A stretch of 12,568 nucleotides of DNA from SAR86 cluster bacterium (GTDB taxonomy: Bacteria; Pseudomonadota; Gammaproteobacteria; Magnimaribacterales; D2472): assembly GCA_016779505.1 (NCBI GenBank), contig JADHNM010000031.1, positions 1-12,568 of the forward strand, in the 5' to 3' direction. The notes beneath the pieces are model-generated. The model made no database searches, was not told the DNA's origin, and saw only the letters and a program-made list of their open reading frames with translations. Numbering within the stretch: the stretch's first letter is position 1; each line of letters starts with the position of its first letter. This document shows positions 7,426-12,568 of this stretch, in pieces. Made by a program: the position numbers and the translations under genes.

Positions 7426-7450
7426 TCATTGTATTACTTAGCTTAAAAAA

Positions 7451-8233
7451 ATGCGCAACGTAAATTCATATAAACGTATAGTTATTAAGATAGGGTCAGC
7501 CGTGCTTGCTGGTGCTAATGGGAAAGTAAACAATAATATTCTTGCTTCGATTAGTGAAGACATAGCTTGGTTATTAAAAAATAATAAAGAAATTTTAATT
7601 GTATCCTCCGGTGCCATAGCTTTAGGAAGAAAAAAAATTAAACTTTCAGAAAACCTCAGCTTACCTGAATCACAAGCTTTGGCGGCTCATGGCCAAATAG
7701 AATTAATGTCAGCCTGGAAAAAACATCTCAATAAATTTTCTATTCCAATAGGTCAAATACTCTTAACCCCAAGAGATACGGAACTCAAGATTTCATCTAA
7801 AAATGCAACACAAACCGTAAGCAAATTATTAGAATCTGGATGCTTGCCGATCATCAATGAAAACGATAGCACTGCAACCGATGAGATAAGGTTTGGTGAT
7901 AACGACCTTTTGGCTGCTAAAGTAGCTAAGCTTATAGGTGCAGATTTGCTAATTGTCCTTTCAACTGTTGACGGACTTTTTGGTTCTGAGGAAGATGTTA
8001 AAACAAGAAGAATTAGCTCGCTAATAAGAGAAGTAAATAAAATTACCCCTCAGATAAAAAAAATGGCTGGTCATGCAAGTCAAATGGGTAAAGGTGGAAT
8101 GATTTCTAAGATTGATGCAGCTGAAATTTGTTTCAAAAATAAATGTGTAATGGTTATAACTTCTGGTAAAAATAAAAAGCCTATCAGAGGTCTTGCTAAA
8201 AGAGCTAAAGCAACATGGTTTGTAAAAAAATGA
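7451..8233 (+). CDS. proB: Glutamate 5-kinase, short form without PUA domain
   Basis: ProB phosphorylates glutamate to gamma-glutamyl phosphate, the committed step of proline synthesis, and hands the unstable product to ProA. The 260-residue amino-acid-kinase fold shows Lys13 in VIKIGSAVL (11-19), the SSGAIALGR motif (52-60), the substrate segment INENDS (135-140), FGDNDLLAA (148-156), the nucleotide segment STVDGLF and GKGGMISK (213-220). The protein ends right after the kinase domain, about 107 residues shorter than E. coli ProB (367), so the whole C-terminal PUA domain is absent. The stop is clean with no PUA-like remnant in the next gene. Such short forms are known (for example in streptococci). 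An in-frame TAG at 7439-7441 forces the start at 7451. No Shine-Dalgarno sequence is seen; TATCAT at 7424-7429 could be a -10. Two hand-counted rows (7561-7680) are only 30% G+C. It overlaps proA. Confidence 0.95.
   Translation: MRNVNSYKRIVIKIGSAVLAGANGKVNNNILASISEDIAWLLKNNKEILIVSSGAIALGRKKIKLSENLSLPESQALAAHGQIELMSAWKKHLNKFSIPIGQILLTPRDTELKISSKNATQTVSKLLESGCLPIINENDSTATDEIRFGDNDLLAAKVAKLIGADLLIVLSTVDGLFGSEEDVKTRRISSLIREVNKITPQIKKMAGHASQMGKGGMISKIDAAEICFKNKCVMVITSGKNKKPIRGLAKRAKATWFVKK
8224..8233 (+). other. A7 slippery heptamer abutting the proB stop codon (candidate -1 frameshift site)
   Basis: Bases 8224-8230 are seven A's, in the proB frame A_AAA_AAA, followed directly by the TGA stop at 8231-8233. 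Two lysine tRNAs could re-pair perfectly after a one-base backward slip, and the next codon would be ATG at 8230-8232, in the proA frame. The result would be a ProB-ProA fusion of about 681 residues. No convincing downstream hairpin or upstream stimulatory Shine-Dalgarno was seen. The same bases form an ATGA stop-start overlap that allows ordinary re-initiation. Confidence 0.4.
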
Positions 8234-9495
8234 GTATGGAGCTTTCTACATCACTTCAACAAATTGGCCTGAAGGCAAAAAGTGCTAGCGCAATATTAAA
8301 CACTGCATCCAGTGATCAAAAGAATATTTTTTTTGAATTTGCCATTCAAGCAATACAAGAAGATTCAGATGCCATTCTTGCTGCTAATCAACTAGATATC
8401 AAAGCAGCACAAGAGAATAATAAAGATGAAGCTTTCATTGATCGTTTGGCTCTAGATACAAGCAGACTTCAGGGCATATGTAACACCCTTGCTGAAATTA
8501 AATTATTTGATGACCCTGTTGGCAGAGTGCTTGCCTCATGGGACAGACCTAATGGCTTAAATATTTCTAGAGTGGCAACACCACTTGGAGTTATAGGTTT
8601 AATTTTTGAAAGCAGGCCCAATGTTGCTGCCGATGCTGGAGGCCTATGTCTAAAATCTGGTAATGCTGTAATTCTTCGCAGTGGCAAAGATGGGCTACGA
8701 TCTTCCTCAGCTATTGTTCATTCTCTCCAAAAAGCATTAAAACTATCAGGTTTGCCAAAAGGATGTATTCAAATAGTTCCCTCTGAAAGCAGAGAGGCAG
8801 CAATCATGATGCTGGAGGGTTTAAATGGCTCAATAGATGTCATAGTTCCAAGAGGTGGGAAAAGTCTTGTTGCGGAGGTTGAAAAATCTGCAAAAGTCCC
8901 TGTGTTTGGTCATTTAGAAGGTATCTGTCACATATACGTTGATGAATGCGCAGATGAACAAAAAGCATTATCAGTTTGTATTAATGCAAAAATGCGGAGA
9001 ACGGGAATTTGTGGTGCTGTTGAAACCATACTGATTCATGAAAATATTTCCCAATCTTTTACACCAAAACTCCTAGCCGCTCTTGCAGATGCAAATTGTG
9101 AAATAAGGTGTTGTAAGCAAACCATTGATTTTGATGACAGGGCTATCCCTGCCTCTGAAAGCGATTGGTCAACTGAATACCTTGCACCAATAATCAGCAT
9201 AAAATCTGTTTCAAATATTGAAGAAGCGATTGAGCACATTAGAAAGTTTGGAACAGGCCATACGGAATCCATCATCAGCGAAGATAAAAATATGCAGTCA
9301 AAATTTACCAATTCTATCGATAGCGCAATAGTAATGATTAACACTTCCACTCAATTTGCTGATGGTGGTGAATTTGGTCTTGGCGGTGAGATAGGTATTG
9401 CTACAGGTAAATTCCATGCAAGAGGTCCGGTTGGCATTGACCAACTTACAAGCTTTAAATATATCGTCTCAGGTGATGGTCACATAAGAGATTAG
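8230..9495 (+). CDS. proA: Gamma-glutamyl phosphate reductase
   Basis: ProA reduces gamma-glutamyl phosphate to glutamate semialdehyde with NADPH, the second step of proline synthesis. From the ATG at 8230 the protein has 421 residues, the usual length (E. coli 417). Visible features are PLGVIGLIFESRPNV in the nucleotide domain, CLKSGNAVILR, VPRGGKSL, the catalytic Cys261 in RRTGICGAVET, and the C-terminal FGLGGEIGIATGKFHARGP. The WDRPNGL, HLEGICHIYVD and AKMRRTGICGA motifs are, from memory, the alphaproteobacterial type; E. coli has AKTQRPSTCNTVET. Start choice: 8230 gives a 4-base ATGA overlap with proB and fits the family N-terminus. An upstream ATG at 8215 would add five residues. Only one base separates its stop from the convergent rsmJ stop. 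Confidence 0.96.
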   Translation: MSMELSTSLQQIGLKAKSASAILNTASSDQKNIFFEFAIQAIQEDSDAILAANQLDIKAAQENNKDEAFIDRLALDTSRLQGICNTLAEIKLFDDPVGRVLASWDRPNGLNISRVATPLGVIGLIFESRPNVAADAGGLCLKSGNAVILRSGKDGLRSSSAIVHSLQKALKLSGLPKGCIQIVPSESREAAIMMLEGLNGSIDVIVPRGGKSLVAEVEKSAKVPVFGHLEGICHIYVDECADEQKALSVCINAKMRRTGICGAVETILIHENISQSFTPKLLAALADANCEIRCCKQTIDFDDRAIPASESDWSTEYLAPIISIKSVSNIEEAIEHIRKFGTGHTESIISEDKNMQSKFTNSIDSAIVMINTSTQFADGGEFGLGGEIGIATGKFHARGPVGIDQLTSFKYIVSGDGHIRD

Positions 9496-9496
9496 C

Positions 9497-10231
9497 TTAA
9501 ATATAGACATCAAATCTTGTTGTCTTGCCTAAAACTTGATAATTAAGTTGCGATGAAAAACTCTTAGCTTTTATGGGTCTTTTTACAACCATTTTTTTTG
9601 CAGGTATTAATTGCAAAACTTCAAAGTCATTTATTGGATTATTTTTCAGGGACTCTACTTCTAAAATCTTTGATAGATACTCTAGCTGCCCTGAACTTAG
9701 AGCATTTTTTTTTGAAGGTGGATACATAGGATCAAAGTAAATCACATCAAAATTTTTGGCCTGAGCGGCATAAGAGCATGCATTAGTATGAATAAGATCG
9801 AGTTGTAAAAAAATGCTCTGATCCTCGCTTCGACTTATTCCATCTTGAAGTAAATAAAATAAAATTTTACTTTGCTCAAGTGCTGTAACTTGATGGCCTA
9901 GACTAAGAAATAATATAGCATCTTGTAACATCCCTGCCGTGCAATCAAGGATGTTCAATGGCCGCTCTGACTTACCTAAGGCTTTCTTGATCAGCTTTTC
10001 ATGATTAGCTCTTTTGATGCGCCATCCTGTTGAACCAGAATTAAAATCTATTCGAAATTGATTGGTTGATCTTGCCTCTGGATGAAAAAATGATAATCCA
10101 GCTTCTGATAAATAGAGATGCGGCAGATGATTGAGTTCTTGATTGGGGCTTGCAATAGTTCCAAGCTTTTTTGCCATTTCCTCAGCTAAACTTTGTTGAA
10201 TGCCTGATGCATAGACAAGAGGAGGTATCAT
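9497..10231 (-). CDS. rsmJ: 16S rRNA (guanine-1516-N2)-methyltransferase RsmJ
   Basis: In E. coli, RsmJ methylates G1516 of 16S rRNA using S-adenosylmethionine. The 244-residue protein matches the family in order and length (E. coli 250). It has an N-terminal IDFNSGSTGWR segment (61-71), an S-adenosylmethionine motif I DCTAGMLQD (96-104), the catalytic-region motif FDPMYPPSKKNAL (166-178), the late VVKRP segment (215-219) and a C-terminal TRFDVYI. Two places differ from E. coli. Motif I reads DCTAGMLQD instead of DATAGLGRD, and the histidine/arginine/glycine-rich segment after VDF is replaced. The aspartates at both ends of motif I are kept, so activity is plausible. Its ATG overlaps the uppP stop (ATGA) with no ribosome site, which suggests coupling. 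It is last in the acpS-adk-tsaB-uppP-rsmJ run and convergent with proA. Confidence 0.88.
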   Translation of the reverse strand: MIPPLVYASGIQQSLAEEMAKKLGTIASPNQELNHLPHLYLSEAGLSFFHPEARSTNQFRIDFNSGSTGWRIKRANHEKLIKKALGKSERPLNILDCTAGMLQDAILFLSLGHQVTALEQSKILFYLLQDGISRSEDQSIFLQLDLIHTNACSYAAQAKNFDVIYFDPMYPPSKKNALSSGQLEYLSKILEVESLKNNPINDFEVLQLIPAKKMVVKRPIKAKSFSSQLNYQVLGKTTRFDVYI

Positions 10232-11022
10232 ATAAGCAAAAGCACCAAGCCTAGAGCAACTCTATACAGAACAAATGGCGTCATCCCAATCTTTGCAACA
10301 AATTGAAGAAAAGTCTTAATAGTAAAAAATGCTATTAAAGCAGAGGCGGTAAAGCCTGTGAGCATTATGAACATGTCACTTAAGGCAATTGAATAAGCGC
10401 CCTTGGCAAGCATTAATATCAAAGCGCCCAAAATTGTAGGAATGCTTAATAAAAAAGCAAACTTTGAGGTATCTTTAATATTTAATCCAATAATTAGCGC
10501 TCCTGTGATTGCCATACCTGATCTGGAGGCACCCGGAAAAACAGCCAAGGCTTGAAAACAACCAATTATTAAGGCTGCAAATAAAGTTAACTCAGTTAAG
10601 GATTTAGATTGACTTGAGGACTTAAAGGCGGCGTATAGCAAACCAGCAAATACAAGGTTTGCCCAAGCAATTGAATTGATACTTGTAGATCTGGATTCAG
10701 TTAAATCAGATGCAAGCAATCCAACAATAACAATTGGCAAGGTTGCAACAAGAAGGTTTAATCCCAGGGAAAAATCTTCTTTACTCCTAGTTTGTCTCCA
10801 GGGCATCCAAGCATAAATCAGTCCTTGAATTTCTTTTTTGAAAAAATAAATTACTGCAGCTAAGGTTCCTGCGTGAACTGAAATATCAAAGACAATACCA
10901 AAATCTTTTGCTCCAAATAATAGAGATGGAAACAACAAATGCGCTGAGCTAGAGACAGGCAAAAATTCAGTTAGGCCCTGAATTAGAGCAAGAAGGAGTG
11001 CAAGGAAAAAATCTGAAATCAT
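10228..11022 (-). CDS. uppP: Undecaprenyl-diphosphatase (BacA/UppP)
   Basis: UppP removes a phosphate from undecaprenyl diphosphate in the inner membrane, recycling the lipid carrier of peptidoglycan and other envelope polymers; extra copies raise bacitracin tolerance. The 264-residue, strongly hydrophobic protein has the family motif QGLTEFLPVSSSAHL (15-29) and the second motif PGASRSG (163-169). Glu19, Ser25, His28 and Arg167 correspond to functional residues of E. coli UppP. The first Glu of the E. coli EGLTE motif is Gln15 here, a common variant. Length is normal (E. coli 273). The start ATG overlaps the tsaB stop by four bases (ATGA) and its own stop overlaps the rsmJ start in the same way, so the three genes are probably translationally coupled. 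Confidence 0.96.
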   Translation of the reverse strand: MISDFFLALLLALIQGLTEFLPVSSSAHLLFPSLLFGAKDFGIVFDISVHAGTLAAVIYFFKKEIQGLIYAWMPWRQTRSKEDFSLGLNLLVATLPIVIVGLLASDLTESRSTSINSIAWANLVFAGLLYAAFKSSSQSKSLTELTLFAALIIGCFQALAVFPGASRSGMAITGALIIGLNIKDTSKFAFLLSIPTILGALILMLAKGAYSIALSDMFIMLTGFTASALIAFFTIKTFLQFVAKIGMTPFVLYRVALGLVLLLI

Positions 11023-11678
11023 GATTTTTGATAATCAGGGGTTTTAAGGTAAACAGGATTTGCATTTTCAGGAGGAAAGCTTTCACCAGTTTCCAGTTTT
11101 TTCTTAGCCAATGATGCAATGGACTCAGCACTTCCTGCAACTTGAGATAAAAAATTAGAATGCTTTGTTGCTTTCATCGGCCAGCCCGTTCCAGCAAAAT
11201 AACAATCTTCGTCGTTTACTAAAGCTGTTAATTTATCCATCGCAATAACTGACTCAGTTACTATTGGCGAAAGCTTATCCCTATTCTTTTGATAACTGCA
11301 AAAATAGCTTTCTTTTGAATCAGCTTCAATGGCTACATAAATTTTTGCTTCAGTTACATCAATCCATTGAGATGCCTGATGAGCAATGGACTCAAGATTA
11401 GAGATTGCGATCAGCGGCAATTCCTTTACTTCTGCTATCGCTTTTAAAAAGGACGCGGTGATTCTGAGCGCTGTGTAAGAGCCAGGACCACAAGCAAAAG
11501 CTAGACCATCAAGCTCATCAAAACCTTGCTTTGAATCAAAACCAATCCTAGCAAAAAGCGTGTCCCAGTCTGGTCTCTCTTTTCGGTTATGGGTTTGGGT
11601 GAAAGTATTTATCTCATCATCATTAAGCAGAGAGATTGATGAGTAATTTCCACTGACATCAAGGGATAAAATTTTCAT
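11019..11678 (-). CDS. tsaB: tRNA threonylcarbamoyladenosine biosynthesis protein TsaB
   Basis: TsaB is the non-catalytic scaffold that dimerises with TsaD and, with TsaE, puts threonylcarbamoyl on A37 of tRNAs reading ANN codons. The 219-residue protein begins MKILSLDVSG, the ASKHA-fold entry strand, and has the conserved GPGSYTALR motif (64-72). The NPVYLK segment near the C-terminus is typical. Length is close to E. coli (231). The region after strand three (NRKERPDWDTLF, 31-42) lacks the histidine present in E. coli (PREHTQR), but TsaB is not itself catalytic. The ATG lies four bases after the adk stop with no Shine-Dalgarno sequence. The adk-tsaB order is familiar from pseudomonads. Confidence 0.93.
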   Translation of the reverse strand: MKILSLDVSGNYSSISLLNDDEINTFTQTHNRKERPDWDTLFARIGFDSKQGFDELDGLAFACGPGSYTALRITASFLKAIAEVKELPLIAISNLESIAHQASQWIDVTEAKIYVAIEADSKESYFCSYQKNRDKLSPIVTESVIAMDKLTALVNDEDCYFAGTGWPMKATKHSNFLSQVAGSAESIASLAKKKLETGESFPPENANPVYLKTPDYQKS

Positions 11679-11682
11679 TCAA

Positions 11683-12327
11683 TTAAAAATTTTGCTCAAT
11701 ATCCTCAAATACTTTTTTAACGGATTGAGATCCATCAACAGCAATATACTTGAGGGAACTTTTATTTTCTTGCGATTGATAATAAGTTACCAGTGGCTTT
11801 GTTTCATCTTGGTAAACTTGCAATCGATGTTTAACTGTTTCTGGCATATCATCTTCCCTTTGTATGAGAGGTTCTCCAGTGATATCATCCACGCCTTCAA
11901 TCTTAGGCGGTTGGTAGACCAGATGATAATTTCTTCCTGAACCTGGATGCACCCTTCTGCCAGACATTCTATCTACGATTACATCATCATCTACCTTAAT
12001 CTCAATTACATGAGTAAACTCAATGCTATTTTCAACACACAAATCTGCTTGGCCAACAGTTCTTATTCCGCCATCAAATAAAAATCCATTCACACAGTCA
12101 GGTTGAGCAATACGATCGAGAATTAATTCAATAATAATCTGATCGGAAACTAAGCCACCAGAATTCATAATATCTGTAACTTTTTGACCCAACTCACTCC
12201 CTGATGCAATGGCTGATCGCAACATATCCCCAGTGCTGATTTTGGGTATTTTGAGAGATTCACAAATGATGTCTGCTTGGGTGCCTTTACCAGCACCTGG
12301 TGGCCCTAAGAGAAGTATTTTATTCAT
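11683..12327 (-). CDS. adk: Adenylate kinase with an atypical signature motif
   Basis: Adk interconverts ATP + AMP and 2 ADP in the cytoplasm. The 214-residue long form aligns with E. coli Adk at a constant offset of one. The P-loop GPPGAGKGTQ is at 8-17, the AMP-binding STGDMLR at 31-37, and the lid starts at GRRVH (123-127) and continues through the PPK and DDITGE segments to REDDMPETV. It is the zinc-free lid type. The anomaly is the signature, which is DGFPRT in E. coli (84-89) and DGGIRT here (85-90). Asp85, Gly86 and Arg89 remain, but Phe and Pro are replaced by Gly87 and Ile88 (codons GGA and ATA). The frame is otherwise intact. The ATG sits inside the acpS end (8-base overlap) and the stop is 4 bases before tsaB. 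Confidence 0.96.
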   Translation of the reverse strand: MNKILLLGPPGAGKGTQADIICESLKIPKISTGDMLRSAIASGSELGQKVTDIMNSGGLVSDQIIIELILDRIAQPDCVNGFLFDGGIRTVGQADLCVENSIEFTHVIEIKVDDDVIVDRMSGRRVHPGSGRNYHLVYQPPKIEGVDDITGEPLIQREDDMPETVKHRLQVYQDETKPLVTYYQSQENKSSLKYIAVDGSQSVKKVFEDIEQNF

Positions 12328-12568
12328 TTTCTAATACTGCAAATGCAAGTAGGTGGTTGCTTTCATCGGCTAGACTAACATGGGATTTAATGATGCCCAA
12401 GTTCTCAACATAAGATTTTGCTTTTCCAGACAATAAAACTTCTGGTTTGCCTGCTGAATTTCTTAATATTTGGATATCTTTGGGAAATACTGGATCTTTG
12501 AATCCCGTCCCGAGAGCTTTCACAAAGGCTTCTTTGGCTGCAAATTGTTTGCCAAGATATGAGTAATT
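12320..12568 (-). CDS. acpS: Holo-[acyl-carrier-protein] synthase, 5' end missing
   Basis: AcpS transfers 4'-phosphopantetheine from coenzyme A to acyl carrier protein, the activation step for fatty acid synthesis. The C-terminal 82 codons are visible; the frame stays open to the edge of the window, so the start lies beyond 12568. The visible protein begins NYSYLGKQFAAKEAFVKALG. The Glu in FAAKEA is a magnesium ligand, and KALGTG is a family signature. The late HVSLADE segment is also typical. A GTG at 12521-12523 is the valine in AFVKALG, inside the conserved helix, and is not the true start. About 45 N-terminal residues, including the first Asp ligand, are outside. The stop overlaps the adk start by eight bases. 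Confidence 0.94.
   Translation of the reverse strand, partial: NYSYLGKQFAAKEAFVKALGTGFKDPVFPKDIQILRNSAGKPEVLLSGKAKSYVENLGIIKSHVSLADESNHLLAFAVLENE

Noticed and set aside
7412..7429. Upstream ATG (7427-7429) as the lipoprotein start
   Set aside because: It has no ribosome site, while the next ATG (7409-7411) has TAAGG at proper spacing and gives a normal lipoprotein signal peptide.
8215..8229. ATG at 8215 as the proA start
   Set aside because: It would add five residues not expected in the family and a 19-base overlap. The ATGA at 8230 matches the junction style of uppP/rsmJ and tsaB/uppP.
9036..9350. A 104-codon frame on the minus strand inside proA
   Set aside because: It is opposite the catalytic and C-terminal part of ProA, which is intact, and its product resembles nothing known to me.
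9513..9530. AGACA...TGTCT inverted repeat after proA as a terminator
   Set aside because: A five-pair stem, A+T-containing, with no T-tract; it lies within the rsmJ coding end and is too weak to call.
12521..12523. GTG as the acpS start
   Set aside because: The frame stays open to the window edge and encodes the conserved magnesium-binding helix upstream of it, so the gene is simply cut by the window.

Overview
The window is a compact, moderately A+T-rich stretch of a bacterial chromosome, most likely from an uncultivated marine-type gammaproteobacterium (SAR86-like is my guess, not proven). The reasons are the gammaproteobacterial block queA-tgt-yajC-secD-secF next to suhB, an adk-tsaB-rsmJ cluster, very short or overlapping gene junctions, and a class II tRNA-Leu with an encoded CCA end. 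Nearly everything is housekeeping. I see no insertion sequence, prophage, CRISPR array or defence system.

Layout. 1-197 (+): 3' end of an inositol-monophosphatase-family gene (suhB). 194-5434 (-): a five-gene operon transcribed queA, tgt, yajC, secD, secF. It makes two queuosine tRNA-modification enzymes and the SecDF-YajC export motor. 5435-5484: a 50-base divergent control region with apparently interlocked promoters. 5485-5569 (+): tRNA-Leu(CAA). 5582-7411 (-): a lipoprotein with seven calcium-motif (FG-GAP/VCBS) repeats, the only accessory-looking gene. 7451-9495 (+): proB-proA, the first two steps of proline synthesis. 9497-12568 (-): acpS (5' end outside the window), adk, tsaB, uppP, rsmJ, in that transcription order with overlaps of 4-8 bases or a 4-base gap, so probably one transcript. 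There is no gene-free stretch over 300 bases.

The most interesting region is proBA. ProB is a short form without the C-terminal PUA domain. ProA has motifs that I associate with alphaproteobacteria. The junction is an A7 slippery heptamer directly followed by the proB TGA, with proA in the -1 frame, so a -1 slip would give a fused ProB-ProA protein laid out like eukaryotic P5C synthase. The second point is adenylate kinase, where the nearly invariant Asp-Gly-Phe-Pro-Arg signature reads Asp-Gly-Gly-Ile-Arg. The third is the queA/tRNA-Leu divergent promoter pair, which predicts an almost leaderless queA mRNA. All three are readings of the sequence alone and need the tests listed.
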